33,659 bases of DNA from Parashewanella hymeniacidonis (GTDB lineage Bacteria > Pseudomonadota > Gammaproteobacteria > Enterobacterales > Shewanellaceae). This document shows positions 18,870 to 27,849 of this stretch, piece after piece. The notes beneath the pieces were generated by a model. The model did not search any database. It was not told the origin of the DNA and saw only the letters and a list, made by a program, of their open reading frames with translations. Every line of letters begins with the position of its first letter. Within the stretch, counting starts at the first letter, position 1. The DNA is taken from positions 1 to 33,659 of the forward strand of contig NZ_JAFEUN010000049.1 in assembly GCF_016900895.1 (NCBI RefSeq), written 5' to 3'. The translations under genes and the position numbers were made by a program.

Positions 18870-19028
18870 GTATATAAGAGGGATTAAATAACTCAGAGAT
18901 TAATTGAATATTAAAATGTTTTTAATTTCATGGATTTATAACAATGATTAATGGTGTCTCCATCGCAAGGAAATGTTCAACAACTAAAATTATTTGCAGT
19001 CAAAAAGAATTATTGAAGGATTCGAAAC

Positions 19029-21194
19029 ATGGCTGAACCTAGAGTAGATAGTTACCATAGATTTAATGTTTTAGATTTTAAAGCAGTACAAGAACATAAA
19101 AAAAGTGAATTTACTCATTCCGACGGTAGAAAGCTGACGGTTAAAAAAGTTAATAATCAAGTTTCAGTTAAAGTTGAACGCTCCTTTTTTTCTTTCATGA
19201 GAAGTAAACCCAAAACTCCAGATGCTGAACTAGCTCAAGATTATAAATTACAATGGTTAATGCAGGATGTAACTACTCCTGCAGAGATTATTGAATCAGT
19301 TTCTAATTCAGATGAATTAGCTAGAGTTTTAAAAGGTGCCTCAAAATCAACAGTTTTAGGTGTAACTTTGCGACTACAGAAATCTAACCCTATACATAAA
19401 TTTGAAATTTCCAGTTCTAAAGGTCCACTGTTTGTTGAACCAGAGTTGGGAAGTGTTATAAATAAAGAATTCCTTATTGAGTTAGCTCAAGAACGATGTG
19501 ACATTGTTATTCACCTCTTGGAACAGACTGATTTTAATCATGGACAGTTCGATTTATTTGAAATCTTGTTTCAAGCTTTTGATGAAGCTATTGATAAAGG
19601 CGAGTTTGCACGCAACTTACCGCTTAAAGACTTAACAAGTAAAGGAAGGTTCATTGATTTCTTAAGAAAAAAATCTCGCACGGAACCTGAAAAAGTATTG
19701 CGTTGTTTACCTTCAATTTCTTCTTTGGATGTCGATCAAGAAGTTATGGAGATATATTTAAACTCATTGCAATCATTAGCATTATCGCAAGGCGATGGTT
19801 GTATTGACATCTCTTTGGCTGAGGAGCATGGGTTAAAGCTAGATGGCAATAGAAAGCATGAATACGTAAAAGCACTCAATCGCTTTCCCATCGCAGCAAA
19901 ACAATTAATATCTTCAGGAGTATTTGATAAAAGAGTTCATTTTTCTAGTGAAGAGATAAAAGATATTAACGCAAGAGGTGTTGTTCAGTCTCTGCTCGAC
20001 AATTTTGAACACCAGGCAATTGATACAAAAGATATTCAAAGTTTACTAAACTATATTCCTTCTGAGTTACATGAACCAGCAAAAATGCATGTTTTCAAAC
20101 TCCTTGCAGTTAGTCCCAATTGTGACTTTCAGAAAATGAATAGAATATGTAATTTTTTGTTCCCTGAAATGCGAGGAGACAGTCACTTTATACTAGAGCC
20201 TGTGCCATTTTCTTTAGACCAGATAATGGGCATTAAGGAGGCTTCGCCACAGAAAGCGAGTTTAGTTTGTCAACTTTGTGGTTTTGCTCCTGATTCGATA
20301 GAGAGTCAGCCGCTAAAAGATTTGAGCAAAGCAGATTTTGTGTCTGAGCCTCCTGAAATTGAAAAGTATGAATCAGAGCTAGCAGAAGGGTTAAAGCTTT
20401 GCCTTGAAAGGGCATTAAGGCCTGATGCCAAACCGGAACAACTAATAGTCTTTTTACAAAGACTAAAGAAAAATGAGCTTGAGTTTGTTATTTCGAGCTA
20501 TAAAAATAGTGATTTAGGACGCAAACTTCAGACAAGTTTAAATACTAAGCTTTTTACTGACAATGAAGTCCTTTTATTAAAGTTTTTTGCTCTCCAAAAC
20601 CTAAACAGTTTTTCCGATTTACTTAAAAACGTTCCTTTGGATATAAAAGTATCTCTTTTTTCTCACCCCAATTGGCATGAGGATAACTTTAGAGTCGTTG
20701 CCGACTCTATCTTGCAACACAAGGGAGTGACTTTTATTGATGATTTAACATCAAATTACATCTTAACCATGAAACCAGATGAGATTGGAAAAATGCTAGA
20801 ATGTCTTGCGCAAAAAGACACTGGGAAAGATATTGTTAAGCAGTTCGTTAAATGGTTACCTGAGAAGTTATTGAAGCCTGAGTTGTTTGGCCTTGAAGGT
20901 AAATTACCACAATCGGGTGAGTCGTACTTTAAGGAAGTGTTTTCTATGTTGCCTAAAGCTCAAAAAGTTGAGGTAATGATTAAAGTGATGGACTTAATTA
21001 AGAAAGAAGAACTAGGTAAAAATGTCACTGTTTTATTAGAAACTAGCGATTTAACTGAAGCATTGCTTGATGAGAGTATTCAAAAACAAACCAAATTAGA
21101 CAAAGACCACGGTTTAATATCTAATTTCTTTGATATGCTCGAAGGTGCAAAAGAAAAGCCAAAACTGGTTCAAGAAGACTTTGTTTACGTATAG
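19029..21194 (+). CDS. Hypothetical 721-residue, probably helical-repeat protein
   Basis: I do not recognise this protein. It has no signal peptide or membrane segment and is intact. Residues 1-75 are beta-rich and basic (HSDGRKLTVKKVNNQVSVKVERSFFSFMRSKPK). From about 80 to the end, amphipathic helices rich in Leu, Glu, Lys and Ser alternate with short turns, as in PDAKPEQLIVFLQRLKKNELEFVISSYKNS or LPEKLLKPELFG. That suggests an alpha-solenoid scaffold. The C-terminus is acidic and short (LVQEDFVYV). The ATG follows GAAGGA. It lies in the accessory block between a dead TonB receptor and decaying secreted-protein genes. A substrate of a secretion system acting on other cells is possible, given the USP-like gene 9 kb away, but this is speculation. 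Confidence 0.6.
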   Translation: MAEPRVDSYHRFNVLDFKAVQEHKKSEFTHSDGRKLTVKKVNNQVSVKVERSFFSFMRSKPKTPDAELAQDYKLQWLMQDVTTPAEIIESVSNSDELARVLKGASKSTVLGVTLRLQKSNPIHKFEISSSKGPLFVEPELGSVINKEFLIELAQERCDIVIHLLEQTDFNHGQFDLFEILFQAFDEAIDKGEFARNLPLKDLTSKGRFIDFLRKKSRTEPEKVLRCLPSISSLDVDQEVMEIYLNSLQSLALSQGDGCIDISLAEEHGLKLDGNRKHEYVKALNRFPIAAKQLISSGVFDKRVHFSSEEIKDINARGVVQSLLDNFEHQAIDTKDIQSLLNYIPSELHEPAKMHVFKLLAVSPNCDFQKMNRICNFLFPEMRGDSHFILEPVPFSLDQIMGIKEASPQKASLVCQLCGFAPDSIESQPLKDLSKADFVSEPPEIEKYESELAEGLKLCLERALRPDAKPEQLIVFLQRLKKNELEFVISSYKNSDLGRKLQTSLNTKLFTDNEVLLLKFFALQNLNSFSDLLKNVPLDIKVSLFSHPNWHEDNFRVVADSILQHKGVTFIDDLTSNYILTMKPDEIGKMLECLAQKDTGKDIVKQFVKWLPEKLLKPELFGLEGKLPQSGESYFKEVFSMLPKAQKVEVMIKVMDLIKKEELGKNVTVLLETSDLTEALLDESIQKQTKLDKDHGLISNFFDMLEGAKEKPKLVQEDFVYV

Positions 21195-21259
21195 CGTCTG
21201 AAACGCCGAACATGTTTTATTTGTAGCTTAAAGATGAACAGTAAATTAATAATAGCTAT

Positions 21260-21287
21260 AAGCCAGCAATTGATTTACTGGCTTTTC
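21260..21287 (+). terminator. Probable terminator of the 721-residue protein gene
   Basis: AAGCCAG and CTGGCTT form a 7-bp stem, extendable by A/T pairs, followed by TTC. It lies 65 bases after the stop at 21194 and has a short T-tract, so it is moderate in strength. Confidence 0.55.
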
Positions 21288-21296
21288 AAAATATTA

Positions 21297-21411
21297 TTAC
21301 TGAACGGTGCAGCTATCTAAATAAACTGACTTTGTAATGTTTCCTCCTTCTGAAATAGTACCCTTGATCTGATTTCCACCTCGAGATTCACCTATTTTGT
21401 ATTGTTGATGG
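21297..21411 (-). pseudogene. C-terminal remnant of a four-cysteine secreted paralogue
   Basis: Directly after the stop of the gene at 21412-21909, another frame on the same strand reads VDHQQYKIGESRGGNQIKG and on to TKSVYLDSCTVQ and a stop at 21297-21299. The ending SVYLDSCTV matches the end of the neighbouring protein (SVTLDTCHV), so this looks like the tail of a third family member fused to, or left beside, the second after a deletion. It has no start of its own. Confidence 0.5.
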
Positions 21412-21909
21412 TCAACTATCAATTTGTGTTGAGTTAACGTGACAGGTATCTAAAGTTACTGAATGCCTAAGGTGAAAATGTGTACCAAAAGGGACATTCA
21501 CAAGCCTTGATGTACTCTGAGGGTGAGTATTTGGGTCGTTAATAACATTGAAGGAATGTTTTTCACCACTTACTGAAGTTATTACAAAGCCATAACTGAC
21601 ACTTCCTAGTTTAGGGTAGGCATTTTTAAAATGGCAGTGAAAATTCACATTATGAATGCCAAAATTAGTATCAGGCTCAATCATATTACTGAAATCTACT
21701 TGGACCGTACCATTGACGAAACTATCTTTAACATCATTAGAAACTGTACAAGTATATTCGCCATAATGATTAGGATCTTTTACTAATTTGCAGATACCAT
21801 TTACATTTAAAGCCGCTTGTGCACTGGTTGAATTTGAAGGCTGACTTGCATAACAAATGCCTGAAGTGAGGGAAATAACTGGCAAAAAGAGTAGGATACG
21901 TTTGTTCAT
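21412..21909 (-). CDS. Small secreted four-cysteine protein
   Basis: A 165-residue protein. The start is the ATG at 21909, preceded by GAGGAA at good distance; the longer upstream reading is not supported. A signal peptide (MNKRILLFLPVISLTSGICYAS) precedes a mature domain of about 140 residues. Four cysteines lie in the motifs GICKL, YTCTV, FHCHF and LDTCHV, likely two disulphides in the periplasm or outside the cell. The strand-rich pattern (TVQVDFSN, VNFHCHF, SVSYGFVI, HSVTLD) suggests an all-beta fold. It is a paralogue of the broken gene at 22059-22511. I know no family for it. The C-terminus may be truncated, because a paralogous tail follows in another frame. Confidence 0.6.
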   Translation of the reverse strand: MNKRILLFLPVISLTSGICYASQPSNSTSAQAALNVNGICKLVKDPNHYGEYTCTVSNDVKDSFVNGTVQVDFSNMIEPDTNFGIHNVNFHCHFKNAYPKLGSVSYGFVITSVSGEKHSFNVINDPNTHPQSTSRLVNVPFGTHFHLRHSVTLDTCHVNSTQIDS

Positions 21910-22050
21910 ATTGAGTTCCTCATAGATTAAGGGAAGCCGTGATGATACAGAGAACATAGTAGCTTTTTTAAGTTGTATTAGGTTCAATTTAATTAATCTG
22001 TTAATTAATCTGGCTGTCTAACTTCACTAGCTTAGATCGATTTAAGTTCC

Positions 22051-22080
22051 ATGTATGGTTAATTTTTATTAACCATACAT
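22051..22080. repeat. Perfect 13-bp inverted repeat over the 3' end of a pseudogene
   Basis: ATGTATGGTTAAT and ATTAACCATACAT are perfect inverse repeats with loop TTTT, covering the last codons and stop (22059-22061) of the lipoprotein pseudogene. No T-tract follows on either strand. It could be a transcript-end hairpin or a regulatory dyad. Confidence 0.55.
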
Positions 22081-22511
22081 GTCACTGTTATATGGCTTTT
22101 AATATGAAGTCCGCTGGCTTCAAATTTCATATAAACTTGTGGGGTTCGTATTGGACGTTTGTAGTTGATGGTAAATCTATGATTTTCGATTTCATCAATA
22201 CTATAATTTTGAGCAAATGTGGGCTCAGCTCTAATTGGTCGATAATTTTTTAAATTTGCAAAATAATGGCTTATCTTGTGGGTTAACAGGATAAATGTTA
22301 CTGATATCAAGTTTAAGAAAGTTGTGATTTATTGGGTCAACTTTATAAATAGTACAACTAAAATATTGATTGGATTTATCAACAGCTGACAAAGTACAGA
22401 TTTTATCGTCATTAACTTTATTGATTAAATGGAAATCATTGAGGTGAATGGGGGGATGTTTTGACAGCTGCAAAGTAAAAATGCGGACAAAAACAAAGTT
22501 ATCTTTTTCAT
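22059..22511 (-). pseudogene. Lipoprotein of the four-cysteine family, two frameshifts
   Basis: From ATG 22511 (GGAG upstream) the frame gives MKKITLFLSAFLLCSCQN, a lipoprotein signal with lipobox LCSC. It then shifts at a run of six G/C (22450-22455) into PPIHLNDFHLINKVNDDKICTL... A second shift at a run of six T/A (22246-22251) leads into NYRPIRAEPTFAQNYS, continuing to HITVTCMVNKN and the stop. Joined, the mature protein has cysteines in KICTL, FSCTI, LFCKF and VTCMV. These align in order with those of the gene at 21412-21909, together with matching LDISN/VDFSN and FKN motifs. Both lesions are one-base slips in homopolymers, so phase variation or sequence error cannot be excluded. Confidence 0.65.
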
Positions 22512-22601
22512 AAACTTTATCTCCAGTTAGGGAATAGGATTACCCTGTAATTACTGTTAAACTAACGCTAAAATGGGTTTTGAGGAATACTTTTGGAATT
22601 A

Positions 22602-22841
22602 ATGAACATTGCCCGTGTACGTTGGGCTTGTCGCCGAGGGATGCTTGAGTTAGATGTAATTTTTCAACCTTTTGTTGAAAAGCATTACGAGAACCTTTCT
22701 AAAGAAGATAAGGCAACTTTCATTCGATTATTAGAATGTGAAGATCCTGAATTATTTGCGTGGTTTATGGGGCATGAAGATTGCTCTGATAGTGAACTCG
22801 CTGAAATGGTGATAAAAGTTCGTGGTCGACCAAAGCCATAG
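22602..22841 (+). CDS. sdhE: SdhE, FAD assembly factor
   Basis: A 79-residue cytoplasmic factor that promotes covalent attachment of FAD to succinate dehydrogenase SdhA (and fumarate reductase). The start MNIARVRWACRRGMLELD contains the invariant RGxxE (R12-G13...E16) needed for flavinylation. FIRLLECEDPELFAWFMGH is the second conserved block. I choose the ATG at 22602 over the TTG at 22593 because it aligns with known SdhE N-termini and has GGA upstream. It overlaps ygfX, as in other gammaproteobacteria. Confidence 0.93.
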   Translation: MNIARVRWACRRGMLELDVIFQPFVEKHYENLSKEDKATFIRLLECEDPELFAWFMGHEDCSDSELAEMVIKVRGRPKP

Positions 22842-23265
22842 TTTTTACCTTACTTCATCGTTACAACAAAAGCTGTCAAAGCTTGTCTTGGCGGCTTTTT
22901 GTTTATTTACACTTTACTTTTGGCCACAACGTTTTGAATTGTGGCTAATCCAAGTTGTAATTGCTGTCGCGATTTGCAGTTACTTTTCCTATACTATTTA
23001 TCGCCTAAAATCATATAAAAGCTCTTTTACTCTTCATTCACGTAATTTGTTTAAATTCGCTAATAACCCAAATGAGTTTGAGTGTAAGGTATTATGGGTT
23101 TCACCTTTATTGTGTGCTTTTTATGTATTGCCAAATACTGAGGTTGAAGACCAAGCAGGAAAATCACAATTAATCATTGTCTGGAGAGATATGCTGAGCG
23201 ACTCGAACTTTCGTCATCTGAGTCGCTTGCTATTGTATATTAGAAGGAATCAGGCGTCAGGATAG
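22822..23265 (+). CDS. ygfX: YgfX-family membrane protein
   Basis: A 147-residue protein with two membrane helices near the N-terminus ([17 protein letters not shown] and [23 protein letters not shown]) followed by a soluble domain ending in [24 protein letters not shown]. This last block is characteristic of the YgfX (CptA) family (WxDslsxxxfRxLrvxLr). E. coli YgfX was described as a membrane toxin affecting division and paired with SdhE, though the toxin role is disputed. It begins with GTG, overlaps sdhE by 20 bases, and overlaps the convergent nadB 3' end by 26 bases. Confidence 0.85.
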   Translation: MVDQSHSFYLTSSLQQKLSKLVLAAFCLFTLYFWPQRFELWLIQVVIAVAICSYFSYTIYRLKSYKSSFTLHSRNLFKFANNPNEFECKVLWVSPLLCAFYVLPNTEVEDQAGKSQLIIVWRDMLSDSNFRHLSRLLLYIRRNQASG

Positions 23266-24850
23266 TTGGCTTTGGGTGATCCTCTTTTGTTGGATAATCT
23301 GTGTTGAAGTGTAAGCCTCGACTCTCTTTTCTGTCCATGGCACTGCGAATGATCAATTCTGCTACTTGTACAAGGTTACGTAACTCAAGCAAGTTATTAC
23401 TTACTCTAAAGTTACTGTAATACTCTTGGATTTCTTGCTGTAACATTTGACAGCGACGTAATGCTCGCTCTAAACGTTTATTGGTTCGAACAATACCCAC
23501 ATAATCCCACATAAACAGTCTTAACTCATGCCAGTTATGAGCAATGACGACTTCTTCGTCAGAATTCGATACTTGACTTTCATCCCATGCGGGCAATGTC
23601 TCAGGGAGTGAAATTGATTCAATATTGGCAATAATGTGTTCTGAAGCAGAACGGGCATAAACAATACACTCTAATAAAGAGTTACTTGCTAGGCGGTTTG
23701 CTCCATGTAGCCCAGTATAAGACACTTCACCGACAGCATATAAACCATCAACATCTGTTTTGCCATCCAGATCGATCATGACACCGCCACAGGTATAGTG
23801 AGCAGCTGGTACCACTGGTATTGGCTGCTCAGTGATATCAATACCAAGCTCTAAACAGCGGTGATAGATCGTCGGAAAATGTTTAATCACAAATTCAGTG
23901 GGCTTATGAGTGATATCGAGATACATACAATCAACACCTAGGCGCTTGATCTCAAAGTCAATAGCTTGAGCAACAATGTCACGTGGTGCAAGCTCTGCCC
24001 GCTCATCGAAATCGGGCATAAAGCGAGAGCCATCAGGCCGACGTAAAATGGCGCCTTCACCTCGTAATGCTTCAGTGAGTAAGAAGTTTCTGGCATCAGG
24101 GTGATATAAGCATGTTGGGTGGAATTGGTTAAACTCCATATTGGCAACTCGGCAGCCAGCACGCCATGCCATTGCTATACCATCACCACTGGACACGTCT
24201 GGATTCGATGTATATTGATAGACCTTTGAACACCCACCTGTTGCAAGTACCACTGACTTGGCCTTAATGGTTTCTACATGCTCAATATCTCGATTCCAAA
24301 CATAAGCGCCCAAAACTCTATTTGAGCCTTCACCAAACTTTTGGGTAGTGAGCAAATCTACAGCATTGTAGCGCTCTAAAACGGTAATGTTTGGGTGAGT
24401 GAGCGCTTGCTGTTGAAGCGTTAATTGAATCTCTTTGCCTGTAGCATCAGCTGTATGGAGAATGCGACGGTGGCTATGACCGCCTTCACGAGTCAAATGG
24501 TATTCTGTACCTTCATCATCTCGATCTAAGTCACGATCAAAGCTGACCCCGTTTTTAATTAACCATAAAATAGCTTCTTTACTGTTTTCGATGGTATGTC
24601 TAACACCTTTATCTTCACAAAGGCCACCGCCTGCTATTTTTGTATCTCTTATATGGGCTTCAACAGTATCATTATCATCAAAAACAGCGGCTATTCCACC
24701 TTGAGCATAATAGGTAGAACCTTCTGAAAGTTTTGATTTTGAGACTAAAATTACTTTACACTGCTTAGCTAGATTTAATGCTATAGTCAGACCGGCGGCA
24801 CCACTACCAATTACCAATACATCTGATTGGTGTTCATTTAACTGTGTCAT
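23240..24850 (-). CDS. nadB: L-aspartate oxidase
   Basis: A 536-residue FAD enzyme that oxidises L-aspartate to iminoaspartate, the first step of de novo NAD synthesis; NadA uses the product. The N-terminal [15 protein letters not shown] binds FAD. The segments [33 protein letters not shown] and [43 protein letters not shown] are hallmarks of the succinate dehydrogenase/NadB family, including the active-site His/Arg region. The C-terminal helical domain ends at LHFNTDYP. Length matches E. coli NadB (about 540). It is divergent from rpoE, a conserved gammaproteobacterial arrangement. Confidence 0.97.
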   Translation of the reverse strand: MTQLNEHQSDVLVIGSGAAGLTIALNLAKQCKVILVSKSKLSEGSTYYAQGGIAAVFDDNDTVEAHIRDTKIAGGGLCEDKGVRHTIENSKEAILWLIKNGVSFDRDLDRDDEGTEYHLTREGGHSHRRILHTADATGKEIQLTLQQQALTHPNITVLERYNAVDLLTTQKFGEGSNRVLGAYVWNRDIEHVETIKAKSVVLATGGCSKVYQYTSNPDVSSGDGIAMAWRAGCRVANMEFNQFHPTCLYHPDARNFLLTEALRGEGAILRRPDGSRFMPDFDERAELAPRDIVAQAIDFEIKRLGVDCMYLDITHKPTEFVIKHFPTIYHRCLELGIDITEQPIPVVPAAHYTCGGVMIDLDGKTDVDGLYAVGEVSYTGLHGANRLASNSLLECIVYARSASEHIIANIESISLPETLPAWDESQVSNSDEEVVIAHNWHELRLFMWDYVGIVRTNKRLERALRRCQMLQQEIQEYYSNFRVSNNLLELRNLVQVAELIIRSAMDRKESRGLHFNTDYPTKEDHPKPTILTPDSF

Positions 24851-24934
24851 CGACTAAATTGCTATTTAAAAGAATACCTATAATGGTAAATCAAAAGTGA
24901 TTTTAATGCTGTAGCATTTTTTTAATATATCTGA

Positions 24935-24960
24935 GAACTTTTTCAAATCGCATGTGTCTA
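24935..24960 (+). promoter_or_regulatory. Sigma-E promoter of rpoE
   Basis: GAACTT (24935-24940), 16 bases, then TCTA (24957-24960) fits the extracytoplasmic sigma-E consensus (GGAACTT-N15/16-TCnnA). It lies about 85 bases before rpoE, consistent with the autoregulation known for this operon. Confidence 0.8.
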
Positions 24961-25047
24961 CTATGTAACTGGGAAAAATAATACAGTTAAGAGATATTTC
25001 GAGCGACTGAGAAATCTACAACTAGGATTGAGGAGTAGTCGGCTCGG

Positions 25048-25626
25048 ATGAGTGGACAGATTAACGATCAAATAATAATTGAACGAGTACAACAGGGTGA
25101 TAAACAAGCATATAACCTGTTGGTGCAAAAGTATCAGAGTAAAGTGTTAAGCCTTATTTCACGTTTTGTGAGAAATCAGGCTGATGCCGCTGATGTTGCT
25201 CAAGAAGCTTTTATTAAAGCTTATCGAGCACTGCCTAACTTTAGAGGTGAAAGTGCGTTTTATACTTGGTTGTACCGAATTGCGGTCAATACTGCGAAAA
25301 ATTACTTAGTCTCACAGGGGCGTAAGGCACCTGCAAATGATGTAGATGCAGAAGAGGCCGAATATTATGACGGCAGCGACGCACTTAAGGAATTTGCTTC
25401 ACCTGAAAGGTTATTGCTTTCAAGTGAAATGAAAAAAGTGATTTTTGATACGTTGGAGACACTTCCCGAGGAGTTAAGGATGGCCTTAACATTGAGGGAA
25501 CTTGAAGGTATGAGTTATGAAGATATTGCGAACATTATGGAATGCCCTGTGGGTACCATACGTTCAAGAATCTTTAGAGCTCGCGAAGCCATCGATAAAG
25601 TGCTTCAACCGCTATTGGAAGAGTAA
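25048..25626 (+). CDS. rpoE: RNA polymerase sigma-E factor
   Basis: A 192-residue ECF sigma factor for envelope stress. Region 2 (about 22-92, ADAADVAQEAFIKAYRAL...FYTWLYRIAVNTAKNYL) binds the -10 element. Region 4 (about 130-188, LRELEGMSYEDIANIMECPVGTIRSRIFRARE) binds the GAACTT -35. Length equals E. coli RpoE. It is first in rpoE-rseA-rseB-rseC, preceded by GAGGAG and by its own sigma-E-type promoter. Activity is held down by RseA at the membrane. Confidence 0.98.
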   Translation: MSGQINDQIIIERVQQGDKQAYNLLVQKYQSKVLSLISRFVRNQADAADVAQEAFIKAYRALPNFRGESAFYTWLYRIAVNTAKNYLVSQGRKAPANDVDAEEAEYYDGSDALKEFASPERLLLSSEMKKVIFDTLETLPEELRMALTLRELEGMSYEDIANIMECPVGTIRSRIFRAREAIDKVLQPLLEE

Positions 25627-25640
25627 TAAACAGGTGTGTA

Positions 25641-26270
25641 ATGGATAAATTTGAGAAAGAGTGGGTATCCTCTGCTGTAGATGGTGCTCTTGATGAACAA
25701 GCAATTAGCATGCTTGCATCAGACGAGCAGTCACAAAAACAGTGGCAACGCTATCACATAATTGGTGATGCATTGCGTGGTGACCTACCTGAGACGATGC
25801 CAATAGATTTATCAGCAAATATTGCTGCAGCGCTTGAAAATGAGCCAGAAATCGTAGCGCCTGTTACAAAAGCTACGACTACACAAGGGGATGCAGTTAC
25901 ATCTGGAAATGTAGTAACATTAGCTTCTAGAGTCGTACCGATGGTGAAGCAATTTGGCCAATATGCCATTGCCGCATCAGTTGCTGTTTTTGCAGTTATT
26001 GGGGTACAAGATTATCAAGAACAATCTGATATTGATAACAACCCATTACCTGTTGTGAATACAATGCCACTTGTAGGTAGTGCTTCTCCGGTAAGTTTAC
26101 AAGCAGAACCTGCATCATCAACATTGAGTCAACAAGAATATAACGATAAAATTAATCAGCAACGTCGCCGAATTAATGCTTACATTCAAGACCATATGTT
26201 GCAACAACGATTAAATACTGGAGCACAGGAACAAGACTCAAGCGAGCTTGTACCTCAGAACGAGCAATAG
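25641..26270 (+). CDS. rseA: Anti-sigma-E factor RseA
   Basis: A 209-residue single-pass inner-membrane protein. Residues 1-70 (EKEWVSSAVDGALDEQAISMLASDEQSQKQWQRYHIIGDALRGDLP) are the cytoplasmic RseA_N domain that sequesters RpoE. A membrane helix lies at about 106-123 (GQYAIAASVAVFAVIGV). The periplasmic tail is Gln-rich and is where DegS and RseB would act. Regulated proteolysis by DegS and RseP releases sigma-E. It follows rpoE by 14 bases. Confidence 0.95.
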   Translation: MDKFEKEWVSSAVDGALDEQAISMLASDEQSQKQWQRYHIIGDALRGDLPETMPIDLSANIAAALENEPEIVAPVTKATTTQGDAVTSGNVVTLASRVVPMVKQFGQYAIAASVAVFAVIGVQDYQEQSDIDNNPLPVVNTMPLVGSASPVSLQAEPASSTLSQQEYNDKINQQRRRINAYIQDHMLQQRLNTGAQEQDSSELVPQNEQ

Positions 26271-26278
26271 GAGTTCAT

Positions 26279-27214
26279 TTGCGTTCCCTTTTGTTAATAC
26301 TATCTATCATAGTATTCCCTGCATTTGCACAAGACGAACTTTCAGCGAAGGCTTGGCTCGATAAAATGAGCCAAGCCCTTCAACAAACACAATTCAAAGC
26401 ATCTATGATCGAAGTTCAGTCCGATCATATTCGTCCTTTAGTTTATTTACATGGTGTGGTTAATAAGCAGGAAGTGGCTTTTTTAGAATATTTAAACGGA
26501 CCACCACAAAAAGCGATTCGTGTTGGCGAACAAGTTACTTTTCTTGAAAATGAGCAACCACCATACAGTGTTAAAGCTCAACGAATAGACGGTTTGTGGC
26601 CACAAGTCTTTGCTGAAAACCTCAACTTACTCTCTAACAGTTATCAATTTGTGCTTGGCGGCCGTAACAGAATCGCAGGCAGACCTGGGCAATTGGTTCG
26701 AATTTTACCAAATGATGATTTCCGTTATGGATATCAGCTCTGGTTAGATATGGAAAATTACTTACCACTTCGTTTAGATACCATCAGCTCAGACAAACAC
26801 TTACTTGAGCAATTAATGGTAATTGAGATGGGTGTGATGGATGAAACGCCAGAAATACTGCAAGAAGCGGCTGATCGTAATTGGCCTAGCGCAGCGAAAC
26901 AATTACCCCATAAAAGTGTGATAAAGTGGAAGTTCAATTGGTTACCAAAAGGTTTTAAGGTTCTGGTGCAAGATCATCATAGTCTATATGGAAGTCGACA
27001 ACCTGTTGAATATATAGGCATCAGTGATGGTATCGCTAATATTTCTGTATATATAGCAAGAGCTGGAGATACAGAGTTGCCAGAAGCATTGAATGCTCGT
27101 AACGGTTTGTCTGTGGTAACAGATAAAGTCGGCGATGCGGAAGTTGTTGTAATAGGTCAAGTACCTACTGAAACGCTTACGAGTATCGCTAAAAGTCTAA
27201 CGCTCGCAGAGTAG
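26279..27214 (+). CDS. rseB: Sigma-E regulatory protein RseB
   Basis: A 311-residue periplasmic protein with a signal peptide (MRSLLLILSIIVFPAFA, then QDE). The MucB/RseB N-terminal domain (about 25-200, lipoprotein-like fold that senses lipids/LPS) is followed by the smaller C-terminal domain (about 210-305) that contacts RseA and blocks DegS cleavage. It starts with TTG, supported by AGGAG six bases upstream and by the exact fit of the signal peptide. It lies eight bases after rseA. Confidence 0.95.
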   Translation: MRSLLLILSIIVFPAFAQDELSAKAWLDKMSQALQQTQFKASMIEVQSDHIRPLVYLHGVVNKQEVAFLEYLNGPPQKAIRVGEQVTFLENEQPPYSVKAQRIDGLWPQVFAENLNLLSNSYQFVLGGRNRIAGRPGQLVRILPNDDFRYGYQLWLDMENYLPLRLDTISSDKHLLEQLMVIEMGVMDETPEILQEAADRNWPSAAKQLPHKSVIKWKFNWLPKGFKVLVQDHHSLYGSRQPVEYIGISDGIANISVYIARAGDTELPEALNARNGLSVVTDKVGDAEVVVIGQVPTETLTSIAKSLTLAE

Positions 27215-27225
27215 AGTATCTCTTT

Positions 27226-27699
27226 ATGATGGAAGAACTGGCCAAAGTGGTCTCTGATTCAGAAGGTGGTTGGGTTTCCGTTGAAGTCGAGTTAAAGAGT
27301 GCGTGCCATAGTTGTCATAACGATGAAAACTGTGGCACCGCTGCTGTAGCAAAAGCTTTTTCTCCAAAAACTCAAGCGTTCGCTATTCAAACTCAAGTTC
27401 CCGTCAAAATTGGTGAAATGGTAAAAATTGGTTTGCCAGAATCGGTTGTGCTAAAAGCAGCTGCATTGGTCTACTTGTTGCCCTTATTTGGTTTTTTCGC
27501 CAGTGCTTTTTTGGGAACATTTTTATTTGAAAAGTTAGGCATAGTAGTTCCCTTTACTCAATCAGCAGATATACCTACGATTTTGTTTGGAGGGCTGGGA
27601 GCATTTATCGCTTGGCTATTCGGTCGCATTCAAGCGAAAAATATTGAATCCATTGCCCAACCTGTAATTTTATCCAGATTAGGCCATCAGATTAATTGA
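27226..27699 (+). CDS. rseC: RseC/MucC family regulator
   Basis: A 157-residue inner-membrane protein. The N-terminal cysteine cluster C27-C30-C36 (CHSCHNDENCGT) is the conserved RseC feature and may hold a metal or redox centre. Two membrane helices follow (about 74-100, VLKAAALVYLLPLFGFFASAF; about 115-135, ILFGGLGAFIAWLFG). It is the last gene of the sigma-E operon. RseC is linked to sigma-E modulation and to SoxR reduction with the Rsx complex; its role in this operon is less clear than RseA/RseB. Confidence 0.93.
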   Translation: MMEELAKVVSDSEGGWVSVEVELKSACHSCHNDENCGTAAVAKAFSPKTQAFAIQTQVPVKIGEMVKIGLPESVVLKAAALVYLLPLFGFFASAFLGTFLFEKLGIVVPFTQSADIPTILFGGLGAFIAWLFGRIQAKNIESIAQPVILSRLGHQIN

Positions 27700-27704
27700 A
27701 CTGA

Positions 27705-27733
27705 TTGGTATCTGTCTCGCAATCGGGTACAAT
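27705..27733 (+). promoter_or_regulatory. Probable sigma-70 promoter of lepA
   Basis: TTGGTA and TACAAT are separated by exactly 17 bases, starting just after the rseC stop and about 117 bases before lepA. It would let lepA be expressed independently of the sigma-E operon. The leader between it and lepA has no supported gene. Confidence 0.65.
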
Positions 27734-27849
27734 TCACCACTTTTAGTTTTCTCAAAGCTCGCCAAGTCTATTGACGCATGTTCTTTACATGAAAATAGCT
27801 TGCCGAGTGTAATGCCCCTTTGGGTAATTAGCATTAGTTACAGAGCATA

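Noticed and set aside
23938..24162. 74-codon frame within nadB
   Set aside because: It is an alternative-frame shadow of the conserved L-aspartate oxidase gene.
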